DNA from: Saccharomyces paradoxus
Taxonomy: Eukaryota > Ascomycota > Saccharomycetes > Saccharomycetales > Saccharomycetaceae
Assembly: GCF_002079055.1 (NCBI RefSeq)
Contig: NC_047496.1
Span: forward strand, 124,001-188,000
Reading direction: 5' to 3'
DNA: 64,000 nt
Under the pieces are notes generated by a model. The model was given only the letters and a program-made list of their open reading frames with translations, ran no database searches and had not been told where the DNA came from. Positions 40,249 through 52,008 of the stretch are shown here, in pieces. The stretch's first letter is position 1, and each line of letters starts with the position of its first letter. Made by a program: the position numbers and the translations under genes.

Positions 40249-41193
40249 ATGGTAGAAAACTCATCGAGTGATAATTCAATAAGGCCAATTCCAGCAATAC
40301 CTATGGACCTACCCGATTATGAAGCGCTGCCTACCCACGCGCCACTGTATTATCAACTTATAGCAGGTGCATTCGCTGGTATTATGGAACATTCAGTGAT
40401 GTTTCCTATAGATGCCCTTAAGACGCGAATACAATCAGCCAACGCGAAATCGCTGTCCGCCAAGAATATGCTCTCACAAATATCTCATATATCTACTTCA
40501 GAGGGAACTCTAGCCCTATGGAAAGGTGTTCAATCCGTCATACTAGGTGCGGGACCCGCACATGCAGTGTATTTTGGTACGTATGAGTTCTGCAAAAAAA
40601 ATCTTATCGACTCGAGTGATACGCAGACACATCATCCTTTTAAGACAGCGATTAGTGGCGCCTGTGCCACAACGGCGTCTGACGCATTAATGAACCCATT
40701 CGATACAATAAAACAAAGAATCCAACTTAACACCTCCGCATCAGTATGGCAAACCACTAAGCAGATATACCAATCTGAAGGTTTGGCAGCATTTTATTAT
40801 TCTTACCCAACCACCCTAGTAATGAACATCCCATTTGCAGCATTTAATTTCGTCATATATGAATCATCCACAAAAATTTTTAACCCATCAAACGAGTACA
40901 ACCCCCTAATACATTGTCTGTGTGGCAGTATCAGCGGATCGACATGTGCGGCAATCACGACACCTTTGGACTGCATAAAGACGGTACTGCAGATAAGGGG
41001 CAGTCAAACAGTTTCGTTAGAAATTATGAGAAAGGCGGATACTTTCAGTAAGGCAGCCAGTGCCATATATCAAGTTTATGGCTGGAAAGGATTTTGGAGA
41101 GGGTGGAAACCAAGGATAGTGGCAAACATGCCGGCTACCGCTATATCATGGACAGCTTATGAATGTGCAAAACATTTCCTAATGACGTATTAG
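40249..41193 (+). CDS. MRS3: mitochondrial iron carrier Mrs3 (mitoferrin)
   Basis: Mrs3 brings Fe2+ into the matrix for haem and iron-sulphur cluster synthesis, with its paralogue Mrs4. The 314-residue product has the threefold mitochondrial-carrier repeat: PIDALKTRIQ, NPFDTIKQRIQ and TPLDCIKTVLQ mark the end of helices 1, 3 and 5, and six membrane segments are evident. The mitoferrin-type residues in the second repeat (around MNIPFAAFNF) are conserved. The length matches the yeast protein exactly. Confidence 0.98.
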   Translation: MVENSSSDNSIRPIPAIPMDLPDYEALPTHAPLYYQLIAGAFAGIMEHSVMFPIDALKTRIQSANAKSLSAKNMLSQISHISTSEGTLALWKGVQSVILGAGPAHAVYFGTYEFCKKNLIDSSDTQTHHPFKTAISGACATTASDALMNPFDTIKQRIQLNTSASVWQTTKQIYQSEGLAAFYYSYPTTLVMNIPFAAFNFVIYESSTKIFNPSNEYNPLIHCLCGSISGSTCAAITTPLDCIKTVLQIRGSQTVSLEIMRKADTFSKAASAIYQVYGWKGFWRGWKPRIVANMPATAISWTAYECAKHFLMTY

Positions 41194-41542
41194 TTGGTAT
41201 TTATATGCCATACCATTTTCTCTTCGTTTTGCATGTACAGAAAATTATGTGTATATTATCATTTTCCTGTTGTCACTTTATGTACATTTATGTATACAAC
41301 ATATAATTCGATAGTACCGAAGTTAGGTTGTTTCATTCAGTGAAAAGTTTTCATTTTTTCTCAGTCACTTTATTTATATATGTTTAGTATACCCAAAGGG
41401 TATTTCGGATGAAGGCAAGCTGCCATTATTTATGCCGGAAACTGTAAGAATAGTAGATCCATCTCCAAAAAAAAATAATAATTATTCAAGCGCCTCTCCT
41501 TGGTTGATTGAAAAAGACATTTCCAGAGGAAAATGAATAAAG
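41194..41542. promoter_or_regulatory. MRS3 3' region / YJL132W promoter
   Basis: AT-rich, with TTTATATATG (about 41373-41382) as a possible TATA box. A perfect palindrome resembling the Zap1 zinc response element (41389-41403) lies about 140 bp from the ATG. An A tract is at 41467-41475. Confidence 0.55.
41389..41403. promoter_or_regulatory. zinc-response-element-like palindrome upstream of YJL132W
   Basis: ATACCCAAAGGGTAT has perfect six-base arms around AAA. Its centre ACCCAAAGGGT differs from ACCYYNARGGT (Zap1 ZRE, relaxed form) at one position. YJL132W has been suggested as a Zap1 target. Confidence 0.45.
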
Positions 41543-43798
41543 ATGAGTATAATTAGTTCTTGGTTACTTGTCTCTATTATCTGCTTAACCACTTCTATTG
41601 TAACAAAATTACAAGCCGCTGGAGTTACTACGCATCTGTTTTACTTAACAAGAGGTGCTCCCTTAAGTTTAAAAGAAAACTATTATCCCTGGCTGAAAGC
41701 TGGTTCTTTCTTTCCGGATGCCCTGTACTCGTGTGCACCTTCAAATAAGGATTGGTCTGATTTTGCTGAATTCACTCATTGGCCAGATTTCTTAATGATA
41801 GCATTATCTTATTGGCAACAAAAGTATGGTCAAAACGATCGACTTCGGGAATCTCACGGATCACTTACACTAAAGTCATTTTTAATAGGAGTGTTCACCC
41901 ATCAAATAGTTGATGTTTCCTGGCATTCGTTAGTTACTGATTATAGAATGCACGGTCTACTCCGAGTTCTCAGCGAAACAGAGTTTGGTGCAGATATTGA
42001 AGCTGCTCATACATTTTTAGACGTTATGGGTGAATTCCTCACTTTAAATAATGTAATTCGTGACAATAATAATAATAATGAAAACTGGGATTTTTTCTCT
42101 CGTTCAGATTGGAAATTGCCCAGAGAAGAAGATATGATGGGAATTATAAGGAAAGCTGGGCTTTCAAAGGAGAAGTTATCCCATGCAGAACTGGAATTTT
42201 GCGTTAAAAGAGGAATGGCAGCGGCTGTTAGTGAAGGCTACCTATTCCGCACTCAAAGAAACCAATTGTTAACTAACATTTACTCAACTTCCCCCAGAGC
42301 TAATGATCTAATATTGAACCATTGGCTAGGGGGCCAGTCTAATTTGGTTGCAATGCTCCAAAGATGCGTGCCCTTCTTCGAAACTTTGTTTCATGGAGAA
42401 AGTACTAATGAAGCCCAAGCGGAAAAACTAAGATTATGTGCTAATTTACCGCCAGTGTCACAGCAAGGGTTGAATACAAGCACTTTGGCATCTTCAATTA
42501 AAGCGCGAACGGATAATAGTCACATTGTCGTATCCCCCATGAAATCATTCTCCAATTTTGGCACAAGCTTCACTATGGGAAAATTTCAGGGAAACAATAA
42601 GGATTACCTTGCTGTTAGTGCTCCACTCGAGGATTCAGTTGGCGCAATCTATATAGTTCCATGGGATATTGTACCTCTAGCAAGCAAAGAGGATATTAGT
42701 ATCTTACAACCGATCACTGCTATGTACGGTTCAAAGGTCGGAACATACAGGGTAGGTGATGTTGACTACCTAGTTGTTTCACAGCCTGGTACCTGTACAA
42801 TCGATTTTTACTTCAAAGGAACGAAAATACTAACAATCGAGGATGAGACCACCGAAGAAGCACATCAACTACAATTTGCTCTAACAGATGACTTTGATGA
42901 CGATAAGATACCCGATTTAATAGTGTCAAGTCCAAACTATGGAGCAAACGAAACTGGAATCGCAACATTTATCCCAGGATCTTCCATAATAACCTATTTG
43001 ATTAATTCAGATAAATATCAAATAGTCGATATTTCAACTTTTAAGGGCGTTGTCAGCCTTGATGGGTACCCTGTGAAAATACCATTCCAGCATTTCGGCG
43101 CGACAATTCAGACGTCTGACACCCTTAACAAACGAAAGCTAATATACATTACATGTCAAAGTCTTGGTACTGTATTTGCCTATTCGAGCAGTGATTTGAA
43201 CGATTCGTCAATCCCAATATATTATATAACGAAAGATCGTATCATTCCAGCAAAGGATAACAATTACGTCGAATGGAATATAACTCCCTCAAAAGAACAT
43301 GGTATGTTTGGTTCAGCCATACATTCTTGGAATTTTGAGGGTATGAGTTTTGTGGCCATATCCCAACCAATGTTTGATACCGTGTTTATATATACTGAGA
43401 AGTTCGGGCAAATAAAGTTTTTCCTGAAACTGATTTTAAAGATTAACGTTGAATCAGGTTTTATTCCCAGTGGATTTGGTACTTCCTTGTTGTTTAATGA
43501 AGAAGAAAAAGCATTGTACGTTTCCTCCCCAGGAAGTTTTGATGAAAGGGGAAGTATATGGAAAATTGGAATGGATGAGCTATTGAAAGCAAGAAAAGAT
43601 TCGACGCGCAAAAACCTTTTGATTAATAGTTTAAAGTATCTCGTGCTCATAAACCCTGACAAAAGTAGCAAAGGTGTGACAAATTTTGGAAAAAACATGA
43701 TTCTTGGTCCCGAAAATCATCTTATAGTAGGCATTCCCCAATACGGGTATGGAAATTTTGACCATATGCAACTAACTGGCAGAATCTTGGTACTTTAG
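41543..43798 (+). CDS. YJL132W: GPI-phospholipase D-like protein (YJL132W)
   Basis: Function unproven in yeast. The 751-residue product has a signal peptide (about 1-26) and a zinc-dependent phospholipase C-type domain (about 28-260), recognisable from VTTHLFYLTR, KAGSFFPDALYSC, FTHWPDF, GVFTHQIVDVSWHS and FLDVMGEF, with Asp/His residues placed to bind zinc. After it come FG-GAP-type beta-propeller repeats (e.g. FGTSFTMGKFQGNNKDYLAVS, FDDDKIPDLIVSSP, FGTSLLF, FGKNMILG). This order is that of mammalian GPI-specific phospholipase D, so it may release GPI proteins in the secretory pathway or wall. It lacks a membrane segment other than the signal. I recall 750 residues in S. cerevisiae. Confidence 0.93.
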   Translation: MSIISSWLLVSIICLTTSIVTKLQAAGVTTHLFYLTRGAPLSLKENYYPWLKAGSFFPDALYSCAPSNKDWSDFAEFTHWPDFLMIALSYWQQKYGQNDRLRESHGSLTLKSFLIGVFTHQIVDVSWHSLVTDYRMHGLLRVLSETEFGADIEAAHTFLDVMGEFLTLNNVIRDNNNNNENWDFFSRSDWKLPREEDMMGIIRKAGLSKEKLSHAELEFCVKRGMAAAVSEGYLFRTQRNQLLTNIYSTSPRANDLILNHWLGGQSNLVAMLQRCVPFFETLFHGESTNEAQAEKLRLCANLPPVSQQGLNTSTLASSIKARTDNSHIVVSPMKSFSNFGTSFTMGKFQGNNKDYLAVSAPLEDSVGAIYIVPWDIVPLASKEDISILQPITAMYGSKVGTYRVGDVDYLVVSQPGTCTIDFYFKGTKILTIEDETTEEAHQLQFALTDDFDDDKIPDLIVSSPNYGANETGIATFIPGSSIITYLINSDKYQIVDISTFKGVVSLDGYPVKIPFQHFGATIQTSDTLNKRKLIYITCQSLGTVFAYSSSDLNDSSIPIYYITKDRIIPAKDNNYVEWNITPSKEHGMFGSAIHSWNFEGMSFVAISQPMFDTVFIYTEKFGQIKFFLKLILKINVESGFIPSGFGTSLLFNEEEKALYVSSPGSFDERGSIWKIGMDELLKARKDSTRKNLLINSLKYLVLINPDKSSKGVTNFGKNMILGPENHLIVGIPQYGYGNFDHMQLTGRILVL

Positions 43799-43911
43799 TG
43801 ATAATCTTATTATGTATAAACATCGCTTTAATATCTATTGCATTTAATTAATATTTGAAAAACATATTTGGTAATATGCGCTATATACATTATGTTGTCC
43901 TTTGTTTCTAT

Positions 43912-44982
43912 TTACATCTCCTTCGTTTTTTTTCTCTCAATTCTTTTCTGCAATTTTTCTTGTCTCTCCTTCTTTCTCAACTCTTTTAACGCCCTTTTAT
44001 CGTTGTTCTGTGGTTTCACATCTTTTGGTATCAGTTTCATTATCATTTTCGAACCTATGTTGCCTAACAGAACAGGATCGTTAGCGTACTCGCTAACTGT
44101 CTCTTTCAATGTCTCCAAAACAGCAGCCCTTTTCTGTAAAACCGATTTTGGTAATTTGGTAGCGCCACCTTCTCGAGAGCGGTCCAGCTCTTCAAAATTC
44201 TCAAGCCAATTATTCGAATTTATGTTATTCTTGTCATCAAGATATAACGTTACCTTACTCCCTTTTTTCAATAGCGAAACTATTTCATGAGCCTTCTGCC
44301 TTTCTAAATCATCATTCTCAATCTGCCATGATATTTTAATATGTTTCAGGTTATCTTCTTTTTTATCAGTTACCAAATTCTTATAAGACTTATTCAGCAC
44401 TCCCAATTCCATCAGTTCCTTTTCCTTTTTTTTAGCCAGGAAATCTGAGTATTTTTTTAAGGCCACACGACTTTCGACTATTTTAACAAGTGGGATCTGA
44501 TTTTCATCATCAATTTGCTCCACATTCACAATACTCAATCCAAATTTATCGAGATCAATACCCTTCGCAAAATACCGAATATTGGATGGTTCAATCCTGT
44601 GGGTAGTGGGGTCTACAACTTTAATGTTTCCCTTGTAATTTTTTCTGAATATTTCACTAACAACCGAATTTGCTGCTTCTTTAGCTCTATCCGTCCCAGA
44701 GCTCCAAGTGATCAAGATCCTTTTCCTGTTAGAAGCATTTCTTGGCGGTTGTTTTTGGCGCTTTACATACTCTTTAGGAAAAGCAAAATTTCTTGCCCCA
44801 TTTCCATGATTTTCTTCCCTAAGATTCGCTAGGTCACGTTTACGTTTCATTGCGTTACGAAATATATCTGTGGTGGATGATGCATTGTCTCTGCGGAAAT
44901 ATTTTGTGTAATGAAAATTTCTGAAACTTTTTAGAAACAGCGTCTTCCGGGAAACAGCTTCTCTCAAATGCACTTTTAACAT
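43912..44982 (-). CDS. AIM23: mitochondrial initiation factor 3, Aim23
   Basis: Aim23 is the yeast mitochondrial IF3 and balances synthesis of mitochondrially encoded proteins. The 356-residue product begins with a basic presequence ([29 protein letters not shown]), then a basic linker. An IF3-like N-domain follows at about 150-200 and the C-domain at about 210-310 ([26 protein letters not shown]). A charged Lys/Glu-rich tail ends it, as in other mitochondrial IF3s. Similarity to bacterial IF3 is weak but placed correctly. The length is identical to S. cerevisiae. Confidence 0.95.
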   Translation of the reverse strand: MLKVHLREAVSRKTLFLKSFRNFHYTKYFRRDNASSTTDIFRNAMKRKRDLANLREENHGNGARNFAFPKEYVKRQKQPPRNASNRKRILITWSSGTDRAKEAANSVVSEIFRKNYKGNIKVVDPTTHRIEPSNIRYFAKGIDLDKFGLSIVNVEQIDDENQIPLVKIVESRVALKKYSDFLAKKKEKELMELGVLNKSYKNLVTDKKEDNLKHIKISWQIENDDLERQKAHEIVSLLKKGSKVTLYLDDKNNINSNNWLENFEELDRSREGGATKLPKSVLQKRAAVLETLKETVSEYANDPVLLGNIGSKMIMKLIPKDVKPQNNDKRALKELRKKERQEKLQKRIERKKTKEM

Positions 44983-45363
44983 ATTTATGAACCCAGTGTT
45001 ATGCTCACTTACCGCGTGTACATCAGCTAGGTAATTTCCTGATATTTAGTTGTTACACTTTTCAGAAGTTGCTTTTTTAAACCCTAATAATTCTTACCGT
45101 CGCGAGAAAATTTAGGTGAAATTCAAGAGTCCACCCACTATGAGGACAAGACAGGATGGAACGAGGCCACGTTTATTCCTACGCCAGATCGACATTTTCA
45201 TCTTCTCCAGAAATGTTGTTTACATAGCATTCCATCGTTTATTTAAATAAGAAATCAAATTAGGAGAACAAATTATTGAGTGTAGTATACAAATAAAAAT
45301 ATTGGTTAAAAAAAGTCCAATAATAGATTATAAAAATAAAATACGGAGATGGTTCTTATTAAA
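44983..45363. promoter_or_regulatory. AIM23 promoter / URA2 3' region
   Basis: AT-rich sequence at 45236-45350, including AAATAAAAATATTGG, is a plausible URA2 polyadenylation region. No distinctive AIM23 promoter motif. Confidence 0.4.
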
Positions 45364-48300
45364 TCACATATCGACACCCATAACCATGGCCAATAATGCC
45401 ATTCTGACAAACAAACCATACTTCATTTGTCTGAAGTAAGCAGCACGATGATCGTAGTCCACTTCCTCTTTAATTTCATTTACACGAGGCAATGGATGCA
45501 TGATAGCCATATTTTCTTTGGCGTGCGCCAAGATTTTATTGTCCACGATGTAAGTGTCCTTCAAACGTGCATATTCTTCAGGGCTATTAAATCTTTCCTC
45601 CTGGACCCTTGTACAGTACAGAACGTCAGTCTTTGAGATGATATGAGGGGTCAATTCGATGCTCTCGACACCAAGCAAGCCAGCTCTTCTTAGCTCTTCC
45701 CTTAATCCTTCTGGTAGTCTCAATTCTGGAGGAGAAACAAGATTGATTCTGACTTGATAATGCATCAACAAACGACATAATGAATGAACGGTTCTACCAT
45801 GCTTGAGATCACCCATGAAAGTAACAGTAATACCATTAACAGTACCAATTTCTTCACGAATAGTGAACAAATCCAAGAAGGCCTGAGTAGGATGTTCACG
45901 AGAACCATTACCACCATTAATAATTGGAACAGGCGAATATTTGGCAGCGATATGAACTGACATTTCTTCCGAATGACGCATGACGATAGCATCACTGTAG
46001 CAGGCCAAAGTTCTAATAGTATCTTGAAGAGTTTCACCTTTCTTGACAGAAGAAACCAATGGATTAACATTTACAATTCTACCACCCAAACGTTCCATAG
46101 CAGCGATGAATGAAGAACAAGTACGAGTAGATGGTTCAAAGAAAATCGTAGTAATAACGTGGCCTTTCATTAGGTCTAAGACACCTTCTCTTGCGACAGC
46201 TGCCCTTAGTTCTTGTGCGACGGCAAACAATACATGGAAATCAGAACGTTTAAATTGCTTGATAGACAATATATGTCTACCACGGAATGGATTGTTACTA
46301 CGGATCAAATTCTGGATGGCGCCTGGAGCTACAAGCTCCCGTGGTGGCCTTGAAGACATCAATTTTTGTTCCAAAGGCTGTTCTGGAATTGCTTCCTCCG
46401 CGGCATCTAAGTTGTCAGCCATTGCTTCTTCCGTGATTGAGAACCTTCTTTTAGTACTAGTAGATTGGAGCTCCGAGGAGGCGGTGATGGAAGCCGGACT
46501 TGAATTAACAATGCATTTTCCTTTTGCGCCTGGTGAAACTAATTCACCGCTCAAAACTAATGTTTCGCCGTTGTAGACAACACGTTCAATACCGCCATTC
46601 ATGTCCTTGTTGAATGGTGACCATCTCTTATTACGTCTAAATGAGTAATCTAAATCAATCTCAACAACTGAATCCTGGGTAGGTATATTGAAAATTTTAG
46701 CTGGATTATCATGCAGACGAACGACAATATCATCAATGGTTAATTTACCTTCTTCAACTGCAGCCAACAGTAATGGTAAGGAATCTTTGATACCCATACC
46801 GACATCAACCTTATTACCTGTGACGTTTGCAAGGGCAACAGGAAGAGCACCGACAGAGAAAGCATCGATACTATCAAGATTGTTCCAGAAAAATTCTTGG
46901 TCTTCCTTAGTAGGCAAGAAAACCGCTTCTGGGTAGTCATCTTGGGCAATAAACAAGGAATAAATATTGACATCACAAGTCACTCTAGGGTCTTTTGCCT
47001 TGACTGTCATAATCAAAGCCAGATCTTCCTTATTCGAAACGCCAGTAATATGAATAGATCTATTTTGAAGGGACGTCAATAATAAAACAGATGCCAAATC
47101 TGCAGTTTTAGCTTCTGCGATCACTTGCTTTTCAGCTGGCCACTGATTCAAAAGTTCAGCAACTGCTGTGATCTTGTTCTTTAGTTCACGTAGGGGCAAA
47201 AACAATGCCGTAACTTTACTAGCAGATTGCGTAACGGTCTGGGAATTGTGTGCTGTACCAGCAATAGTGAAAGAAAAGTCAGTATAAGAAGAATCTTGGG
47301 AAACAGAGTTTGCAGCCTTCAAGGATGCAGCATCAGTAATAACAGGTCCGCTGATAGATCTAGGCATCAATTGGCAGTATGTAAAACCAGATTCCAAAAA
47401 TAGACGCGTAGTTTCCTTTAGTTCAGCCGGGCCCTTGATAACATGGGATGCATTTGGAACATAAGTTGCGATATTGATCAAACCTGGTAAAGTAATAGTT
47501 CTATGGGAAGTTTGCGCATCACGTTCAGAAACATCTAGAGTGATGTTTCTTGAAATGGCTTCAATCAACAATTTTGCACATTTAACGTTAGTAACCAACG
47601 GAACCGAATAATCAACAGCCAAACGACGTGTTTTATAACCCTTTGAAACATAGGACGCAGGACGACGGAACCTGTTAGCAGAAGGCAAATTGATGTAAAG
47701 GTCAATTTCATTATTAGCCAAATGTTGAGTAAGCGAGTATTCTGATTTTTGATCATCATCATCCCTGTTTAAAACCTCCAAATATTGGACGGCAATACCG
47801 TGTTCAGACAAAAAGTCAGCAGTACCGGATGTTGCAAACAATTTGTATCCCATATTGTACAGTTTTTGAACGGAAGAAAGCAATTCTTGTTTTTCCTTGT
47901 AGGAACCAATAGACAACAAAATATTCTTTTTTGGCAGTTTGAAGCCGGTTGCCAATAAAGACTTTAGGTATGCTTCATACTTTGAGTGGCCAAAGGTAGC
48001 GACTTCACCAGTAGAGGCCATTTCGACACCTAAGACGGGATCAGCTCCTGCTAAACGTGGGAAAGAAAATTGTGGGACTTTAACGGCAACATAATCATCA
48101 GGTAATTTTTCAACAGGATAAGGTGTCAAAGGCAAATCCATTATGGCCTTTGTTGCCAATTCAATCAGATTGACACCAACAACCTTCGAAATAAATGGGA
48201 AAGATCTCGAAGCACGAACATTACATTCTATGACTTTGATTTCGTTGTCCTTTGCAATGAATTGAATGTTGTACGGACCTGTAATCTTCAAAGCTTTACC

Positions 48301-51300
48301 AATTTTAGCAGTAGCAACGACAATTCTATCAACTGTTTCAGGGGCCAAATCTTGAGGTGGAACGATTAATGTTGCATCACCCGAATGGACACCTGCATTC
48401 TCGACGTGCTCAGAAACAACATGCATGACCAATTCACCATTTCTTGCAACTGCATCCATCTCAATCTCCTTTGCATTTTCAATATATTTAGTAATAACAA
48501 CAGGATAATCACGAGAAACCTCGACAGCTTGATTTAAGTACGATTCCAAATCGTTTCTAGAATAGACAGTATTCATGGCAGCACCAGATAACACGTAAGA
48601 TGGACGTACTAAAACGGGATAACCCACCTTTTCGGCAAAAGATTCAGCTTCATCCATGGATGTCAATTCTTTCCAAGCTGGTTGATCAACACCAATTTGA
48701 TCCAGCATACGAGAAAACTTATAACGATTTTCGGCAGAATCGATCATATCAGGGGACGTACCAAGAATTTTTACATTTTCACGATGTAAAGTCATGGCAA
48801 TGTTATTGGAAGTTTGGCCACCCATTGAGACAACGACACCGCTTGAGTTTTCAACCTCGTAAATATCCAAGACTCGTTCAAGGTTGATGGTTTCAAAATA
48901 TAATCTATCAGCCTCATCATAGTCTGTGGAAACGGTTTCCGGATTGTAATTGACCATAATAGTTTTGATTTTGTTTGCACGTAATGTTCTAACTGCAGTA
49001 ACAGCGCACCAATCGAATTCGACGGAAGAACCGATACGGTAAACACCAGAACCCAAGACCATGACACCGTGGTCATCAAAGGATAAATCGTGTGAGTCGG
49101 CATTGTATGTCATGTATAAATAGTTTGTGTATGCGGGAAATTCAGCTGCAACTGTATCGATTTGTTTGACGAATGGTGTGATTCCATACTCTTTTCTTAA
49201 TCTACGAATGGCAACTTCGTTAGAATCCAAAAATCTCGCAATCTGTCTATCATCAAAACCTAACTGCTTAGCCTGTCTTAAAACTAAAGAAGGTAATTCT
49301 TCTTTAGTACCAAATGAACCAATTTTCTCAGCAAACTGGACCAAATTGTACAGTTTATTCAAAAACCATTTATCAATCTTAGTCATTTCCCAGACTTTAT
49401 CAACAGAATATCCCTTTTTAGCAAAAGCATTTGCAATTGCAAAGACACGCATATCCGTAGGGTTGTTTAACTCGTAATCAATATCAATATCTAAATCTGT
49501 CTCATTAAAACCGAGGTTAGCATACTCTGTGGATCTAATGGCTTTTTGAATAGCTTCTTCGAAAGTTCTACCGATGCTCATAACTTCACCAACAGACTTC
49601 ATTGATGAAGACAATTCGGTAGAAACTCTGGTGAACTTCTTCAAATCCCATCTTGGCATTTTGACAACACAGTAGTCTAGAGAAGGTTCAAAACAAGCGC
49701 AAGTGGATTTTGTGACGGAGTTCTTAACTTCATTTAGTGGGATGTTTAAACCTAACTTAGCTGCAGTGTAGGCCAATGGGTAACCAGTAGCCTTAGAAGC
49801 TAAAGCAGAAGAACGTGATAAACGGGCATTAACTTCAATAATGCAGTAATCCTTAGAGACGGGATTTAAAGCATATTGGATATTACATTCACCAACAACA
49901 CCCAAATGTCTAATAACATTAACAGCTGTAGTTCTTAACATGTTGTAATCTTCATCAGATAAAGTTTGAGATGGGGCCACAACAATGGAATCACCGGTGT
50001 GAATACCTAGCGGATCAAAATTTTCCATATTACAAACAGTAATACAGTTGTCAAAGGCATCGCGAACAACTTCATATTCAACTTCTTTCCAACCTTTCAT
50101 AGATTTCTCGACTAAAACTTGTGGAGAGGATGAAAATGCAACATTACATAGATCAACCAATTCTTTCTCATTATTAGCGAAACCGGAACCTAAACCACCC
50201 AATGCATATGCAGCACGTACAATAACTGGGAAACCGATCTCTTTGACAGCGGCCAATGCTTCGTCCACTGAGTTAGCAGCTTGCGATTTGGCACATTTTT
50301 CATTAATTTCGTCAATGGCGTTACTGAAAAGTTCACGGTCTTCGGTAGTAATAATAGTATCTATTGGAGTACCCAAGACCTTGACTCCTAAAGCCTCAAA
50401 TTCATCTTTCATGGCAATACCAACTGACAAAGCAGTTTGGCCACCAAATGTTACATAAATGGCGTCCGGTCTTTCGTGTAAAATAACTTTTCTTACGAAT
50501 TCTGCGGTAACTGGAACAAAATAAACCTTATCAGCCAACCCTTTAGAAGTTTGGATGGTAGCAATGTTTGGATTAATCAAAATTGTGTAAATACCTTCCT
50601 CTTTCAAAGCTTTGATGGCTTGAGAGCCTGAGTAGTCAAATTCCCCAGCTTGACCAATGGACAAACCACCAGAACCTAGGACTAGAACCTTCTTCGCTTC
50701 AATTCTGGGGTGTGCCTTCATGTTATCTTCTAATAGACCACCTGGGAAAGCGATTGGTTTCAAAACTTGTGTATATTTGAATTCTTTAACAGCTTGGATG
50801 AAAACGTCAAACAAGAATTCTGTATCTCTTGGGCCAGGCGTCGATTCTGGATGGAATTGAACTGAAAAATAAGGTAAGTCAGAATGGTAGATACCTTCGT
50901 TAGAGTCATCATTTGCGTTAACAAACAATGGTTTCCAACCGGAAGTTAGAGTGTCAACATCCACAGCAAACCCATGGTTTTGAGATGTTATGTAACAGCG
51001 ACCACTTACAGTTGATGTACATGGTATATTGTGGCCACGGTTACCAAATTTTAGTTTTAGTGTGGATGCACCGGCGGCTCTTGCTATCAATTGATGACCA
51101 AGACAAATACCGAATACTGGAGTCTTCTTAGCTTCTAGAACATTCGACAATCTTTGGGATAGATCATCTAGAACAGAAGGATCACCTGGACCGTTGGAAA
51201 TAAACAGACCATCGTAATCTTCTTTAGTAAAATCGTAATCCCATGGGACAACTTTTAGTTCTACACCCCTTTTGATGAAACAACGAATTTGGTTGTATTT

Positions 51301-52008
51301 CATACCGACATCTATGGCTAAAATCCTCAAAACTTTGCCGTCTGGTCCACTTTGCAATTCAATGTGCTTATTGTCCGCTGGAGGAACGTACAATTTAGGT
51401 TCATCAGTGGAGACCTTAGCAACTAGGTTTTGGACATTTGGATCCACCCATTCAGGAACATCGAATGCATCTTTCCAAGAAGAAGATCTGGAAATAGTCC
51501 TGTCAGTGCCACTTTTTTCCAAAGACAACCTACCCAACATTGAACCTGCATCTCTCAAATGCTTGGTCAATGATCTTGTATCAACACCATAAACAGCTGG
51601 GATCCCTTCATTTTGCAACCATTTACCTAAGGAAGATTTGGCAAGATAATGAGAGTACTCGTCGGTATAGTGAGAAATAACTAGACCGGCAATATGAATT
51701 CTGTTACTTTCAAAATACCTTGGCAATTCCTCGACCAATTCATCTCTCAAGTGCATATCTGGGACACCGTAATTGCCTACCAATGGGTAAGTGATGACCA
51801 AGATCTGGCCTTCATAAGATGGATCGGTGACGGATTCAGGATAACCAACCATACCAGTTTGGAAAACTAATTCACCAGCGGTGGATTTTTCAGCACCAAA
51901 TGAATAACCTTGTAAGACCGTTCCATCCTTAAGTTCTAATGTAACGAGACGGTCACCTGTAGATTCCATTGGAGGGGTGATTGGGGCAGTGGGGGCAATA
52001 GCGGCCAT
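45364..52008 (-). CDS. URA2: multifunctional CPSase/ATCase Ura2
   Basis: Ura2 makes carbamoyl phosphate and carbamoyl aspartate, the first two steps of pyrimidine synthesis, and is feedback-inhibited by UTP. The 2,214-residue product contains, in order, a glutamine amidotransferase (about 20-400, FGICLGHQL nucleophile, HPES), a two-part carbamoyl-phosphate synthetase (about 440-1460), a dihydroorotase-like linker (about 1480-1820), and aspartate transcarbamylase (about 1910-2214) with PSTRT and HPTQ. The dihydroorotase segment is inactive: where active enzymes have HxH it reads [15 protein letters not shown], so URA4 must supply that step. The frame extends to 52059, but I chose the start at 52008 ([10 protein letters not shown]), which gives the known length. 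Confidence 0.98.
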   Translation of the reverse strand: MAAIAPTAPITPPMESTGDRLVTLELKDGTVLQGYSFGAEKSTAGELVFQTGMVGYPESVTDPSYEGQILVITYPLVGNYGVPDMHLRDELVEELPRYFESNRIHIAGLVISHYTDEYSHYLAKSSLGKWLQNEGIPAVYGVDTRSLTKHLRDAGSMLGRLSLEKSGTDRTISRSSSWKDAFDVPEWVDPNVQNLVAKVSTDEPKLYVPPADNKHIELQSGPDGKVLRILAIDVGMKYNQIRCFIKRGVELKVVPWDYDFTKEDYDGLFISNGPGDPSVLDDLSQRLSNVLEAKKTPVFGICLGHQLIARAAGASTLKLKFGNRGHNIPCTSTVSGRCYITSQNHGFAVDVDTLTSGWKPLFVNANDDSNEGIYHSDLPYFSVQFHPESTPGPRDTEFLFDVFIQAVKEFKYTQVLKPIAFPGGLLEDNMKAHPRIEAKKVLVLGSGGLSIGQAGEFDYSGSQAIKALKEEGIYTILINPNIATIQTSKGLADKVYFVPVTAEFVRKVILHERPDAIYVTFGGQTALSVGIAMKDEFEALGVKVLGTPIDTIITTEDRELFSNAIDEINEKCAKSQAANSVDEALAAVKEIGFPVIVRAAYALGGLGSGFANNEKELVDLCNVAFSSSPQVLVEKSMKGWKEVEYEVVRDAFDNCITVCNMENFDPLGIHTGDSIVVAPSQTLSDEDYNMLRTTAVNVIRHLGVVGECNIQYALNPVSKDYCIIEVNARLSRSSALASKATGYPLAYTAAKLGLNIPLNEVKNSVTKSTCACFEPSLDYCVVKMPRWDLKKFTRVSTELSSSMKSVGEVMSIGRTFEEAIQKAIRSTEYANLGFNETDLDIDIDYELNNPTDMRVFAIANAFAKKGYSVDKVWEMTKIDKWFLNKLYNLVQFAEKIGSFGTKEELPSLVLRQAKQLGFDDRQIARFLDSNEVAIRRLRKEYGITPFVKQIDTVAAEFPAYTNYLYMTYNADSHDLSFDDHGVMVLGSGVYRIGSSVEFDWCAVTAVRTLRANKIKTIMVNYNPETVSTDYDEADRLYFETINLERVLDIYEVENSSGVVVSMGGQTSNNIAMTLHRENVKILGTSPDMIDSAENRYKFSRMLDQIGVDQPAWKELTSMDEAESFAEKVGYPVLVRPSYVLSGAAMNTVYSRNDLESYLNQAVEVSRDYPVVITKYIENAKEIEMDAVARNGELVMHVVSEHVENAGVHSGDATLIVPPQDLAPETVDRIVVATAKIGKALKITGPYNIQFIAKDNEIKVIECNVRASRSFPFISKVVGVNLIELATKAIMDLPLTPYPVEKLPDDYVAVKVPQFSFPRLAGADPVLGVEMASTGEVATFGHSKYEAYLKSLLATGFKLPKKNILLSIGSYKEKQELLSSVQKLYNMGYKLFATSGTADFLSEHGIAVQYLEVLNRDDDDQKSEYSLTQHLANNEIDLYINLPSANRFRRPASYVSKGYKTRRLAVDYSVPLVTNVKCAKLLIEAISRNITLDVSERDAQTSHRTITLPGLINIATYVPNASHVIKGPAELKETTRLFLESGFTYCQLMPRSISGPVITDAASLKAANSVSQDSSYTDFSFTIAGTAHNSQTVTQSASKVTALFLPLRELKNKITAVAELLNQWPAEKQVIAEAKTADLASVLLLTSLQNRSIHITGVSNKEDLALIMTVKAKDPRVTCDVNIYSLFIAQDDYPEAVFLPTKEDQEFFWNNLDSIDAFSVGALPVALANVTGNKVDVGMGIKDSLPLLLAAVEEGKLTIDDIVVRLHDNPAKIFNIPTQDSVVEIDLDYSFRRNKRWSPFNKDMNGGIERVVYNGETLVLSGELVSPGAKGKCIVNSSPASITASSELQSTSTKRRFSITEEAMADNLDAAEEAIPEQPLEQKLMSSRPPRELVAPGAIQNLIRSNNPFRGRHILSIKQFKRSDFHVLFAVAQELRAAVAREGVLDLMKGHVITTIFFEPSTRTCSSFIAAMERLGGRIVNVNPLVSSVKKGETLQDTIRTLACYSDAIVMRHSEEMSVHIAAKYSPVPIINGGNGSREHPTQAFLDLFTIREEIGTVNGITVTFMGDLKHGRTVHSLCRLLMHYQVRINLVSPPELRLPEGLREELRRAGLLGVESIELTPHIISKTDVLYCTRVQEERFNSPEEYARLKDTYIVDNKILAHAKENMAIMHPLPRVNEIKEEVDYDHRAAYFRQMKYGLFVRMALLAMVMGVDM

